From Perca fluviatilis (Eukaryota; Chordata; Actinopteri; Perciformes; Percidae), in contig NC_053133.1 in NCBI RefSeq assembly GCF_010015445.1, forward strand, positions 5,026,192-5,090,191: a stretch of 64,000 bases of DNA, given 5' to 3'. The notes under the pieces are model-generated. The model worked only from the letters and a program-made list of their open reading frames with translations. It made no database searches and was not told the DNA's origin. Every line of letters begins with the position of its first letter. The first letter of the stretch is position 1. The position numbers and the translations under genes were made by a program. This document shows positions 45,739-58,029 of the stretch, one piece after another.

Positions 45739-46664
45739 CCCCCATAGACCCATTCATCATGGAAGTGATTGTGCAGTTCAGTGTGTAGTATACACAGCAG
45801 CTAACATGACACATAACAGCTGGAGGGGGTTTTCCTCCTGGAAAAGGTTGGATTCTGCTTGTATTTATATTCGAACCACAGAATAATTTAGTAAGAAAAT
45901 AGGTATGCTGTATTTCGACGTTTTCAACAGTGCAGTAAATTGTGGCAGAAATAGAGTTCTCCCTGCTTTATTAGACAATTATTGCTTTTTCTTTTGTCCT
46001 ACACATGGTGATCGCTTTCAGTCTGTTGTAAGAACCAGAAGTCAGAGACGCATGCTGTCATGTTTATGGGGGATCGGTATGCATATGCGAGTGTTGTCCT
46101 GTCCTTTGCACTTGGCAGAAGAAGGGAGCACATCATAAGTCATTCAGCTTGCGGAGGATTCTGTGAACAGGGACAGCCATGGAGACACACACATAAAGAG
46201 ACAGAGGATGTGACAGTGAATCATCTCTCTGTCTCTAAACTGACTAACTGCTCGAGTAATCAGTAACATTTTATGTCACGCAGTCCTGGAATGTTCTGTT
46301 CCTGCTCTAACCATGTACAACTCATATGTGTTTAAAGGGTGCTGTATATCAGAGGTGGAAGAATTATTCAGACCCTTTACTTAATTAAAAGTACTAATCC
46401 CACACTGTAAAAATACTCTGTTGCAAGTTAAAGTCCTGCAGTGAAAATGTTACTTCAGTAAAAGTCTTTATTAGGTTTGGGTTCCGAAACGCGTTGCCAA
46501 TACCTGTTCCAACGTAAATGTTAGTAAAGAGACCGAATAAGAACGAAAATTTCGGTGCCTCATTTCGGTGCCTGACTTTTGACTGGTGTTCCGCCATCAA
46601 CTTGCGTGACGTCAGTGCCACTACTCAGCACACTTGTTGATCAGAACTGATAGTGAGAGGATCA

Positions 46665-46820
46665 ATGAAGATGCCAAAGGCAAAACGCTCCAAGGTTTGG
46701 CTACATTTCACGTCTAACGATGCAGACTCTGCGACATGCAACGGATGCCTTACATCAATGTCATGCAAGGGAGGTAACACGTCGAATTTGATGAAACATC
46801 TGGCGACACATGGAGTTTAA
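46665..46820 (+). pseudogene. BED zinc-finger fragment of a hAT transposase (51 residues)
   Basis: The frame MKMPKAKRSKVWLHFTSND continues to ATCNGCLTSMSCKGG and NTSNLMKHLATHGV, then TAA. It has every BED-finger landmark: the S-x-V-W-x-x-F aromatic pair, C-x2-C (CNGC), G-G-N-T-S-N-L and H-x3-H. BED fingers form the DNA-binding N terminus of hAT transposases and their ZBED descendants. The frame ends right after the finger and nothing similar to a catalytic domain follows, so it is a remnant. The flanking TTTCGGTGCC repeats suggest that it arrived as part of a second hAT nested in the Tol2-like element. Confidence 0.75.
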
Positions 46821-47084
46821 TTAAAAGTCGAACAATGCACCTAGTAAGTATCATCAGGAAAATGTAGTTAAAGTATTAAAAGTAAAGAAACATCCTCCCA
46901 TTTTAGAAAGTGTAAAGGATCCAATCAGTTGTGTGGTTAATGGTCTAATTATTTCAGCTGGACTTGTAGGCCGTTATGTTGTTGGCTAGTTTCATTCAGC
47001 CTAGCAGATCACGAAATGATCACGAACTGTAAACATTGCATTATACATGGAATTTTCACACATTCCGTGCCACCACCACGGAAA

Positions 47085-47400
47085 ACAATGCCAATGTAAA
47101 GTCAATGAGAAAATGACGTAGCATTAAGAGCGACTATGGTAGAGAGTAGTATGAAAGGCTGAAAATCTGCATAGGGAGGTTGGTTGGGGGGGTGGATGGG
47201 TCAAACAACACAGGACTTTCACCCAGGAGACCGGAGATCGTGTCCCGTGTGTCACGTTTCCTAAACCTGTCACTTTCTTCTTTTTCTGCACCCAACCTTC
47301 CCGTTCTCCTTTTACTAAACCCAACCGTCCCGTGTTATTGTTTTCCATAGGCGTCGATTTCGATGGCGACGGTGGTTACGGGTACATATCAGATTTCGTC
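47085..47400. repeat. Dispersed repeat related to 40118-40345
   Basis: The GACGTAG..TATGGTAGAGAGTAGTATGAAAGGCTGAAAATC block matches the 40.1-kb copy at most positions. TTTACTAAACCCAACCG recurs as TTCCTAAACCCAACCG at 48732. Class unknown. It interrupts the Tol2-like element. Confidence 0.5.
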
Positions 47401-47599
47401 ATGAGTCATTTTGTACCCACCACTTTTTTTGAAAACCTTGAGCTCAATTTAGTCAGACCACTACCACAAAGGTAAGACGCGATTTTTATTACTTAAGATT
47501 TTCTGGTATTGTGGCTCGGTCTTCTGCATTTGCACACAAGTGATCGGCTGTTTTAACTCTTCTCTTGCAATTCATGTTAGCCTTAGCCACCAACTTGCT

Positions 47600-48124
47600 T
47601 AGTTACGGTTTGCGATACGACGACATACGACCACATCACACCCATTCTCCATTCACTTCACTGGCTTCCCGTCTCCGCCAGGATTGAATATAAGGTCTCC
47701 CTCCTTACCCACCGATGCATCTATGGAAATGCCCCCCCCACCGACCATCTGAAAGAACTACTCACCCCTCTAACTACAACTCGATCCCTCCGTTCAACAA
47801 ACTCAAACCGCCTCTTTCACCCTAGGACTAAGCTCAGCACAATGGGTGATCGGGCCTTCTGCTCTGCCGCTCCTCGGATCTGGAATGCCCTCCCCGACCA
47901 TCTGAGGGCACCTCAAACTATTTAAAAAAGGAAAAAACATTTATTTTTAGCAGAACTTATGAGTTTTAATTATCCCTGAAAGTCGTTGCAGTACTTGTAT
48001 TTAATATTGATGTTCTTACCATGCTTTTATGATCTTGACTGTAGCACTTTGAGATTTGCTTCAAATGTAAAGTGCATTGCAAATAAAATCTATTATTATT
48101 ATTATTTTTATTTATTATTATTAT
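47600..48124 (+). mobile_element. L2/CR1-like LINE 3' fragment with (ATT)n tail
   Basis: The frame gives SLHWLPVSARIEYKVSLLTH, RCIYGNAPPTDHLKELL, MGDRAFCSAAPRIWNALPDH and LRAP, the C-terminal domain of L2/CR1-type LINEs. A 3' UTR ends GTGCATTGCAAATAAAATC and an ATT-rich tail (48090-48124). It is nested in the Tol2-like hAT, so it inserted later. Confidence 0.8.
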
Positions 48125-49441
48125 CTTGTTTAATTATTGCTTGAATCTATTGCTGAATTCAGGAATAGTTGTGATGATGATGATGGGGATTGCATGCTTT
48201 CAAGTTTTGGTCAGAATACCTGATGTAGATTGGATGGATGCATATTTTTGATGCAAATCAATGTTGGCGAAATTTGTATTGCAGAACTTGCAGAAGTTGT
48301 GTTGTGTGTAGATATGGTCAATTGTACTGGGAATTAAATAAAAATATTAGCAAATTTGAATGTGAACTTCAGCCTATGGTAGGCCAGGCCTATTTTACTT
48401 TCATAGCTCCTCTCTCTGAGTCTCTGATGTCACGTCATGTCACATTGTCAACGTGGTACATGGATACATGAAGCAGAACATAGTGTGTCATATGTCTAAT
48501 GCTTTTTGAAAACTTAAGGCTTTCTTCTTCATAAAACATGTTGGACATCATCACATTTTTGTATACATTTTTATTAATTTACATTAGTAAGCTACAATAC
48601 AGCGTCTTTCAAAACATGACGAAAGAAAAAATAAAAAGAATGCGTCTTTGTACCTAAAACTTCTGAAAATGCACTTCCGAATGCGTCTCTGTCCCCAGCA
48701 CATTTCAAACCAAACTGACGCCCATGTTGTTTTCCTAAACCCAACCGTCCTGTTGTTGTCCCGAGTGTCATGGAAATGTAAGCCCCCCCACAACCTTTTT
48801 CTTAACTTAAGAAGGGGCCGTGTTAATTTCACGAAATTCTTCCATGGGCCCATCACGGAATTTTCGGCGATTGTGTTCATTTCACGGAATTCTATGAGAT
48901 CGGCGATTCCGTGAAACTGCCACAGATTTTGAGTTAAGGGGCCGTGTTCATTTCAAGGAATTCTGTGAGATCAGTTTAATTTATAACAAAACATCAGATT
49001 TTATAAACTACATGTGTTTTGTGTACAGGAATCTTAATGTGTAAAGTAACTAAAGCTGTCAGATGAATGTAGCGGAGTAAGAAGTACAATATTTATCTCT
49101 GAAATGTGTCTTTAAGTACAGTACTTGAGTACATGTACTTAGTTACATTCCACCATTGCTGTATAAACATTTGACACATTTTAATAAAAATATTCCCCCA
49201 AAATATTAATAAATGGGAATTCAAAACTGGGATTCCCACCCTACAGTGAGTGTGTTGAAATGGACAAGAATAAACCATTTATGAGGCTTATCTCGATTAT
49301 GATGATATTGAGGGTATGAGCACAGAGAAATCAGGTTATTCATATTCCCTGTATAAATGATAAATACGAGTAACCCGGTTACTGATCACGGCATCTTATG
49401 TGCGAAGGAGCTGTGTTGTTGACAAAAGCAGAGACAGGAAA

Positions 49442-49461
49442 TAACAATCAATCAATGAATT

Positions 49462-49492
<31 letters not shown>

Positions 49493-51175
49493 GGCCTTTA
49501 TTCCAACTTGTGAGACACTGATGTTGCTCTCATTTACAGTGACGAAAAGCAAGAGGAACACAATAAACACATAAACAAGCATCCTCATAATGAATAAGGA
49601 TAACATCGAGATTAAAAGGATTAAAGGGATAATAAGGACAATAATAGGATAACATGGATTAAACACTAAAAGAGCAAGAAATCTAGCTAAAACAGCTAAA
49701 AGAGTTACAGTAAGATGTGTGAAATTCAGGAAATCAGTTAAATATACCCAGGAGAGGAATTTTCCCATTGTTTTACAGTCAATAGATATCGACTGTAATG
49801 AATCTAAGCGCTGAATGGTATACTGAGTCCAAGGATGTAAGGGTAGACATGCTTGTGGATTACATTCCCATAGTCAGGAACTGATAAAAAGACTGCTTCA
49901 ATAACCCTCTTTCTACAGAACAAAAGGAAGCAAGTTTTATTCCTATATGAAAAAAAAACGTCTGTCTTAATTTACACAGGTTATTGAAATGAAAATTAAA
50001 GGTCAGTTTTTCCTCAAGCCAGATATTTATTTTAGATATTTATATTCAGTGACTTTCACAATAGAAACCCCATTATGCACAGAATGTAATCATCAATATA
50101 TCTTGCACTTAAGAACATACATCTAGTTTTGCTCTTATTAAGAACTACCTTGAGAGAAACAAGAGCATCCTCTATTGCAATAAAATGCAATTGCAATTTT
50201 TCAATAGCTGGTTTCACAGGGTCAGCAACACTGTAGGAAATAGTATAATCGGCATACGTATGAATTTGACAACCTCTGACAAGAGACACAATATCAATTA
50301 TGTATATGGTGAACAGCACTGGCCCTAAAATTGATCCTTGCGAAACACCTTTAGTTATCAGTATAAAAACAGACTGGACACTACCTAATTTCACACATTG
50401 AAATTGAACATAATAGATAATTACGAAACCAGTTAGATCCATTTCCAGTGAGGCCAATGCTACCCAATTTATCTATCAACAAAGAGTGATCGACCACGTC
50501 AAAAGCTTTAGAAAGATCAATAAACAGGGCAGCACAGCTTTCCATTATCCAATATCTTTGAGTTGGAAGTATACAATAGATTCTACATTTTCTTTTGCCA
50601 AAGAAGTCAACCTAGATATTGGCCTATACTTATAAGGTTGATCTTTTTTTCAAAACCCTTATTATTTGGGAAGGACATGTGCAGAAGGACATGTGCAGTT
50701 TCAACAATGCAGGAAGACATAAACAGATTAAGAGAGCTGGAGAAAAGATAGATCCAGGTTGTCTTCACCACTAGATTTCTCGGGGTCAATAGCGAGGAGA
50801 GCCTCAAGTACCATATGTGAGGACACAGAAGAAAAAGAAAACTAAGAAGCAGTATTGGAGGTAGACACATACAGTAAGCCTGCTCAAGAGACAGATGAAT
50901 GTAAAAAGAAGAAGCAGATCTAAAATCATCCTCTTTCAAAAGATGGCCCGCAGCAATAAAATGTCTATTAAAACCAGAGCAGATCTCAGTTTGATCACAA
51001 ATAAAGTCGTCAAATTTAACCTGTGTAGGTATATAGACAGAAGCAGGAGAAGTACTATTACTGGCTTTGACAACCTTCCAGAATTTACCAGGATTAGAAT
51101 AGTTGTTGGGGATCAGCTTTAGGTAATAGTAAGATTCATTCTTTCTTACCATGGACGTGCTGTACATCTACTTCT
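49442..51175 (-). mobile_element. Degenerate LINE, reverse orientation, (TTGA)n tail
   Basis: The minus-strand tail reads TTGGAATAAAGGCCATTGAT and (TTGA)n (49442-49493 on plus). Upstream frames give KGVSQGSILGPVLFTIYI and YAD-Y for the catalytic motif (50056-50457), and further 5' RKNESYYYLKLI and GKFWKVVK (50607-51167), the region preceding the reverse-transcriptase core. Multiple frameshifts separate the parts. Family is probably L2/CR1 or Jockey-like. Confidence 0.75.
50056..50457 (-). pseudogene. LINE reverse transcriptase palm remnant, YADD changed to YADY
   Basis: GVSQGSILGPVLF (motif B) and YADYTISYS (motif C, near 50245-50258) identify a non-LTR reverse transcriptase. The second catalytic Asp is Tyr, one base change from GAT to TAT. 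The frame is closed by stops on both sides. Inactive. Confidence 0.8.
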
Positions 51176-51339
51176 TAGGGCTCTGAATGCAGCCCAGTGT
51201 GAGACGTCATTTGAACCTTTTACTACTCTTTACTACAGCTTCCCAACTTTACTGCTCGTTCCTTCTCTGTTCTGATCGGCAACAACTGTCTGCTCTGAGC
51301 TCATCCATCATCTCTCTCTCACCTACACACACACACAGG

Positions 51340-51850
51340 GCTTAAAGTATTCCGGCACCGTGCCGGATCTCCGGCGTGCGGCCGTGAGGAAAAAATAATG
51401 GTGGAACTTACATGCGGTTTATTATTTTCAAGTCAATTGATTTACCCAATCATCGATATTCCACCTACCAATGAAACGAGTTCTAGCCAATCAGATGCAA
51501 AGTAGGGCGGGTCTTTGCCAAAATGTGAGAAAACGGAGGCAAAGTTGATCAAACTTGGAGCATGTAGATTCAGCTTTAGTTGAGAATGTAGTTACAAAGA
51601 ATTGGCGCTGGGCATGAATAGAGGACAAGAGGAAAAGGGTGGAGACAGGAAGCTGTTTAGCACTTGGTGCCTCAAACTGAGGGAGCCGGGTGCTTGCTTC
51701 TGCAGTTCAAGGAAGATACCGTACGGCAGCAGTGGTAAGAAAGTGCTTGCTAGTCACAAAGCTTCGGTCCGTGCACTCTGTCATACGAGTACGTTACCGG
51801 CAACGACTGCTACCGCTACCACTGCGACTTTACTGATTTTACCGTGATAC
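51340..51850 (+). mobile_element. hAT 5' end with zinc-finger fragment
   Basis: CAGGGCTTAAAGTATTCCGG is a hAT-like left terminus. The frame at 51602-51847 contains FSTWCLKLREPGACFCSSRK and YGSSGKKVLASHKAS, matching the N-terminal zinc-finger region of a fish hAT transposase family where C-F-C-S-x-C-x-K, Y-G-S-S-G-K-K and S-H-K are usual. The second Cys is replaced (CFCSSRK). The rest of the transposase and the right end are absent. Confidence 0.55.
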
Positions 51851-51859
51851 AAACAATAT

Positions 51860-53077
51860 GTGTGTGCACATTCATAGCGGAACATGATTTGTCATTAACG
51901 ATGGCCACTGTGTAAAAGCTATCTGAAGCCCAAACTGCCTTGACAAAGCTGTCTGTTTGGAATCAGCATGGCAGGTATTTAAACATAACGGCCTTGTCCC
52001 AGAGTTTAGACGTCTAGCTATATGAAAAGCTAAACAATGCAACGTTTTTAATGAATGGAAATAAAGCAGCTAATATCAACATGGACAAAATCATGAATGT
52101 ACTAATTTGCTTTTTTGATGATGATGTGGCCAAAGTAACAACACAACATCTAGAAAGTTTAGTTTTCACAATGATTCATTGTAGGATTATGATATTATTG
52201 CAATATGTAAATCTACATTGACTCTTAATTTAACATATGGTTGGAAGAAGTAAAAATTGATCCAAAACTTTTTATTATTGTGTAATGTCAGAAGGACTTT
52301 AACTGTTTTGCCAGTCAAATTCACTTTAATGAGTGCATATTGAAATATTACACTGTGAACTCCCCCCCCTCCCCGTTAAAAAAAAAGTTTGAGGCTCAGG
52401 ATTTTTTTTCACTTTAAGAATAAAAAAAGCATGGGGGGGGGAGGGGATGTTTTTTGAGCTAAACAAAACATGCAATAATTAAATCCCCCTTCCAATACCC
52501 CCCATGGATATAGAGCCACTCGGCCAGCCATGCCAAAACACTTATTTATGAACTTCAATATCCAAAATAATCTGAAAATGAAATAGCACAACGTGGTGTC
52601 AACATAAAACACAGCGCTTTCAAGCCGGAGAGCAGAGTTCACTTTGTGGCAAAAACAAAATACCTTCACCCAGGAAATGCTCATTCGTTCCTCTGTAGTG
52701 TTTTAATCCAAACCACCATCTTTTTCCTAAACCGAACAAGTCGTTTTGGTGCCTAAACTTAACTGTCCTTGCTGCATGACGCTCACTTTTTCTGGCTAAA
52801 CTCCACTACCACAGTCCCTGAAAGGAGTGTCATCTGGTGGTGCCTGTAGCCGGCTCACAGTCACCTCTTGATGGCTAAACAACTGCTGCTGGTAGCTGGC
52901 GTCCCGGAGCTCTGTAGAGGCTAAATACAACCAGCAACTGCTGCTAAGATTTTATCCTTCTATGGCACCATGGACTGTTCATGTTACAGCGCTTTAATTA
53001 GTTCAAAATACTTAGTTTTAGGTGTATAATGGTGAGCATTGATCACTTTGAGGGGATAAAAATAATTGAGCAGAGGC
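51860..53077. other. Non-coding stretch, repeat-like in part
   Basis: C- and G-runs occur at 52362-52373 and 52434-52444. The segment 52617-52800 (CACCCAGGAAATGC.. TTTCCTAAACCGAAC) resembles the dispersed repeats at 47.2 and 48.7 kb. No gene was seen. Confidence 0.45.
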
Positions 53078-53088
53078 ATTAATATGTA

Positions 53089-53607
53089 ATTTGTGACGAA
53101 AAGAGAGCTGAGCCAGAAGGCAAAGCTCTCAATCTACTGGTCAGTTTTCGTTCCTACCCTCACCTATGGTCATGAAGGCTGGGTCATGACCGAAAGAACA
53201 AGATCCAGGGTACAAGCGGCCAAAATGTGTTTCCTCAGGCGGGTGGCTGGCGTCTCCCTTAGAGATAGGGTGAGAAACTCAGTCATCCGTGAGGAGCTCG
53301 GAGTAGAGCCGCTGCTCGTTCGCGTCGAAAGGAGCCAGTTGAGGTGGTTCGAGCATCTGGTAAGGATGCCCCCTGGGCGCCTCCCTAGGGAGGTGTTCCA
53401 GGCACGTCCAGCTGGGAGGAGGCCTCGGGGAAGACCCAGGACTAGGTGGAGGGATTATATCTCCAACCTGGCCTGGGAACGCCTCGGGATCCCCCAGTTG
53501 GAGCTGGTTAATGTGGCTCGGGAAAGGGAAGTTTGGGGTCCCCTGCTGGAGCTGCTACCCCTGCGACCCGATACCGGATAAGCGGACGAAGATGGATGGA
53601 TGGATGG
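53089..53607 (+). mobile_element. Rex3-type RTE LINE 3' end with perfect 11-bp target duplication
   Basis: An open frame (53093-53581) reads KRELSQKAKLSIYWSVFVPT, LTYGHEGWVMTERTRSRVQA, FLRRVAGVSLRDRVRNSVI, RGRPRTRWRDYISNLAWERL and LLELLPLRPDTG: the thumb and C-terminal end of the same family as the 43-kb copy, intact over about 160 residues. The tail is GATG repeats. ATTAATATGTA occurs at 53078-53088 and 53608-53618, exactly flanking the 519-bp insertion. Heavy 5' truncation is usual for LINE insertion. Confidence 0.92.
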
Positions 53608-54084
53608 ATTAATATGTAGACCAGAAAGGGGGAAATCTCAGGCATCCCCCCCGGAAAATTGCATCCTGCACATACATACTGCACACAGTAAAGTGCAAAA
53701 ACTGATGTTTTTTAACAAAACAACGAAAAAACATACTCAAACAAAGGGCACAAACAGAACTCAGACAAATACAAACATGCAGGGTATATGTCCTCCCCAA
53801 TATTTAGTTGAGGTAGATTTGTCCCCCTCAAAACAATATGATTGATTTTGGGAGATTAAGTCCACAAAAATGTAGCTCTTTACAACATTTGCCGCTTTTT
53901 CAGACCTTTTAGAATTTTTTTTCTATGTTTGCAGAAGTTTACAAACTGAGCAGCTTTGTATGGAAGCATTTTATATAATAGGTCTAACAGAAAATGTTCT
54001 GTATTTTAACTGTAGCTAACCAGATCATTTACATTTTTCTAATTATGGGCCAAAGTCCGGGTTATGAGCTTCCAGGACTTTTTT

Positions 54085-55285
54085 TCATTTCATTTCTTAG
54101 ACTGCAGAAAAACCATAGGGTACAGTGCTCGCTCCCTTTCTCTTCACCCTGTACACAGCGGACTTCAGGTACAACACAAGCAGCTGTCACATGCAGAAGT
54201 TCTCTGATGATACTGCCATTGTTGGGAGGATATCAGAGGAGAATGATCAGGAATAACGGGAGGTCATCGGGGACTTTGTCAACTGGTGTGAGTCAAACCA
54301 CCTTCATATCAACGCCAGCAAGACAAAGGAGACAGTGGTTGACTTTCGCAGGAGGCCGCCTGGTACTACACCGGTGAACATCCAGGGTGTTGACATTGAG
54401 ATGGTGGAGACATACAAATACCTGGGTGTTCACCTCAACAATAAACTGGACTGGTCCAAAAACACAGACGTCTTGTACAGAAAGGGCCAATGCCGTCTCC
54501 GCCTGCTGAGGAGGCTGAGGTCCTTTGGTGTGTGCAAGACTTTTTATGACTCTGTGGTGCCGTCCGCTATCTTTTATGCAGTATCCTTCTGGGGAGCTGG
54601 AAGCATAGAGAGGGACAGGAAAAGACTAAACAGACAAGTGAAGAGGGCTAGCTCTGTTCTGGTCTGCCCTCTGGACACCATAGATGAGGTGGGGGGGAGA
54701 GGAGGATGTTAGCCAGGCAGGCATCAATCATGGGCAACACCTCTCACCCCCCTACATGAGACTGTGAGTTCCCTGAGCAACTCCTTCAGCAGCAGACTGC
54801 TGCACCCTCAGTGCAAGAAAGAGTGCTACCACAGGTCCTTCATTCCAGCAGCAGTCAGACTCTTTAATACAACATCATAATGTAGCACTGCTAGCTGCTT
54901 CTGCAATATAAGCCATCACTGGACAATATTCTGCACTATGCATATTTATTTATTCACCTCTCTTTGTTACCTCCAACTGTGCAATATGTCATATCTATTC
55001 ACCAGCACCTTACTCATCTGTATATCTGTGTACATATACTGTCTGTTTATATAAGGGTGTTTATTGTGTTTTGGTGTTTATTTTTTTTTTATTACTATTA
55101 TTATAACTGATTCTATTTTCTTGTTCATGAACTTTATGTATATATTTGTTTCTGCTATATCTACTTAATGTGTATTTGTGTTATTCTGATGTGTGTACAT
55201 TGTTTTTCTTTTTTCTTTTGAGCTGCTGTAACACAGGAATTTCCCCAGTGTGGGATTAATAATAATAGTCTATCTTATCTTATGC
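54085..55285 (+). mobile_element. L2/Rex1-like LINE 3' half
   Basis: The frame from 54122 reads TVLAPFLFTLYTADFRYNTS, KFSDDTAIVG (catalytic F-S-D-D intact), WCESNHLHINASKTKETVVD, YKYLGVHLNNKLDWS and RLYLLRRLRSFGV-like sequence. It is broken by one stop near 54257 and a frameshift near 54700. HPLHETVSSL and FIPAAVRLFN follow in another frame. The 3' UTR ends GAATTTCCCCAGTGTGGGAT with a (CTTAT)n-like tail (55270-55283). Confidence 0.85.
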
Positions 55286-55289
55286 AAAG

Positions 55290-56615
55290 TGTTTGACGCT
55301 CAAATTTTTCTGAGGGAAGACCCTCAGAGCCCCCTGTTATTATATGCCGCCCCCCCCATGTTGAAACTAAACCTACCCCCTTGCCTGTATGCACTCTTCT
55401 TAATTGCTCTGGTGAGCAGCTGATCACATCCGAGGCAGAAGCTTAGAAAAATACTATGTCCCCATGAACCAAACAGGCCTATGTCATTTTACACAGATGG
55501 AATGATAACTTATCAAATGAAATAAAACATACTGAAAATAAGGATTAAGCAGACACAAAGCATTGTTCATTTTGGGAACATGGCTTAGTGAAAAGAAAGA
55601 AAGGCAGCCGTTTCACAATCTGAGTTTAGGGTTAAGAATGTAATAAGGATTTTGGTTTATCTGTCCCAGTACCCACACTTTCAGCATTGGAGGAAAAGCC
55701 AAACAAGGTTATGATAACTTTGTACTCACCAAAGTAGTTGCTATTATTGGGAACACAGCAACATTGCTACAACGAAATCAATTCATAAGTCAATTTTTTA
55801 TTTTTTTTGTCACATGAAATTGTGACATGTACAATTCCAGTGAAATTTAATCCCATCAAATGCTTCAGCTTGTACATGAATTATCATAAAGCAGAATGTG
55901 GCAGTCAGATAAAAGGGGAAAACGCAGAAAAAGATTCACTAGGTTGAACTGCACCGGCACTCCAGGATGTAGCCAAGCCTCTGGGAAAGGACACAACAGC
56001 TCGGGACATCCCGCTGGAAACCCACACAGGCCACCCAGCTCACCGCCCGACGCCTGCACACCGGCCAGCAGGACGCCCAGCAGAGAAGTGGCAATCAGTG
56101 TTTAATACCACTTGCCTTGGTGCCTCCTCTGATGTAGAGATGGAGATGGAACCCAGAGATGAGTTTTGCCTGTCCCGGATCGTAGCCATGGTGTAGGTCG
56201 TTGCTGATAGCCATCTTTACCTTTTCCTCTGCGTTTACTCCAATGTTCACAACTTTGACTTGCCAGGCTTGCAGAGTCAGCAGGAGACTCAGGTCTTGTT
56301 AATTTTAGCCCATGTTTTCCATCTTTCCCGCGGTGTTTACTCTGATGTTTACATTTGAAAACTTGAGCCAGCTGGCTAGCTAGCTAGCCCAGGCTAGCAG
56401 CATCGGCAGGATACCGGTGAGTTGATTTCTTGATCCTCATGAGGATCCAACATCAACCACATCAAGCACAACTAACAGACCATTAAGCAGACATTTGGTG
56501 GAGCTGACGGAGAGGCGACTGAAGAGGTCCGCACCTTCTAGAAGTATAAACCCTTATTGCAGAGGAAAACCAGAATGATCCCTATTCTACTTGATTATGT
56601 TTAAAATATCAAACA
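55290..56615. other. Non-coding stretch, no gene recognised
   Basis: A GC-richer part (55930-56110) has frames on both strands without motifs. GCTAGCTAGCTAGCCC lies at about 56373-56390. Possible old repeat, unclassified. Confidence 0.45.
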
Positions 56616-56619
56616 TCTA

Positions 56620-56850
56620 TTCAATTCAATTCAATTTTATTTATAGTATCAAATCATAACACGAGTTATCTCGAGACACTTCACAGATAGAGTAGGTCTA
56701 GACCACACTCTATAATTTACAAAACCCCAACAATTACAGTAATTCCCTAAAGAGCAAGCAGTGCGACAGTGGCGAGGAAAAACTCTCTCTTGGGAAGAAA
56801 CCTGGGACAGACCCAGGCTCTTGGTAGGCGGTGTCTGACGGTGCCGGTTG
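56620..56850 (-). mobile_element. LINE 3'-end fragment with (TTGAA)n-type tail
   Basis: TTCAATTCAATTCAATTTTA and GAGTTATCTCGAGACACTTC match the 40626 copy, but this one extends further (CCCTAAAGAGCAAGCAGTGC, AGGAAAAACTCTCTCTTGGG), showing more of the element 3' UTR. Confidence 0.7.
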
Positions 56851-57461
56851 GGGATGTGATGAACAGTACTAGTCACATTAAATCTACTGGAAAGATTTAT
56901 GCTTGGGTCTTCATTGTAGTACATCTTTTGTTCTTCGGTGAATCAGAGGACTGTTTGAGTCATTTACTTCTAGCGTGATCCCTCTGTGATCCGTGATTTT
57001 TAATGTCAGCCTCTTGGTTATTCAAGAGCTTAGCTCCAAACTAGGCTAATAATAAAGAAAAAGAAAGGTGGTTTGCTAGTAAAAGGGGGGATCTTTATGG
57101 AGCTACTGGGCCATAGAGCACACGTCAAACCTTTCATTAGTGTCTTCATTTGGGTAGTGGTGACAACAGTGGCACGACCTTTGCTAGCTGAACATTGGGC
57201 ACTTAAGACTGGGGGGTGGTGGGTGGCGATGGGGCCTTGGATGACTCCTGGCTGCTTCTGTTGGAAATAGCTCTTGCAATCTCATAATAATAGCCATCTT
57301 TGGTGCAATTAAATCATCCATTTTTCCCCCTTATGGCCTTCACCTCCTGTCACATACATGCCTTGGTTTTAATATCCACCATAGATTGGGGAGGGAAGGG
57401 AGAAAGGGAGGATTTTGAAAAGCTTGAGATGGAGTGCAGGGCAGCAGGAGGGGGATGAGGA

Positions 57462-57733
57462 GAGGGAGAGAGAGAGAGAGGTCAATAGAGACAGAGAGAG
57501 AGAGAGAGAGAGGGAAAGAGACAGAGAGGACGAGACGAGCCTTTTGTGTGTGTGCACATTAATTAGAATCCTTCTGGACTGCCATTAGAGCTCATTAAAA
57601 GGAGCCACAGCCATACAGGCATCAAACAAAGAGCTGGGACTGAACCCCCACCACTGTCTGCTCTACTCACAAACTCACAATGACTGTGTGTATCTGCATT
57701 TGTTTGTGCAGAGAGTATATATGTTTTTCATTT

Positions 57734-57795
<62 letters not shown>

Positions 57796-57897
57796 CCTTG
57801 ACCAGCATCATATATTTCTATTCACATATATATATATATATATATATATGCATGTGTGTGTTCTGTGTGTGTGTGTGTGTATGTGTGTGTGTGGGGG
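57462..57897. repeat. Cluster of GA, CA, TA and TG microsatellites
   Basis: GA-rich 57462-57511, (CA)n 57736-57795, (TA)n 57827-57849 and TG-rich 57853-57897. Between them AATTAGAATCCTTCTGGACT (57561-57580) and neighbouring sequence look unique. Confidence 0.95.
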
Positions 57898-58029
57898 GGT
57901 AAGACTAAATGCCACCTCTCCACAAACTACTACCGCAAAACATGTGCCTTTGTGTATGCATGTTTGTATGCGTGTGTCTGTTTGACTCCTCGGGTTGGTA
58001 TGTAGATGAAGCATTATGTTAATGATAGT

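Larger units (their letters stand above)
46350..49158. mobile_element. Tol2-like hAT element, 2.8 kb, with nested insertions
   Basis: The left end CAGAGGTGGAAGAATTATTC with many TTTACTTAATTAAAAGTACT-type motifs and the right end TACTTAGTTACATTCCACCATTG (inverse) are characteristic of Tol2-like hAT elements. CTGTATAT (46342-46349) and CTGTATAA (49159-49166) match at seven of eight. The interior holds a BED-finger fragment, a dispersed repeat (47085-47400), a LINE 3' end (47600-48124) and a second CCTAAACCCAACC-type repeat (48650-48960). No full transposase remains. Confidence 0.65.
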
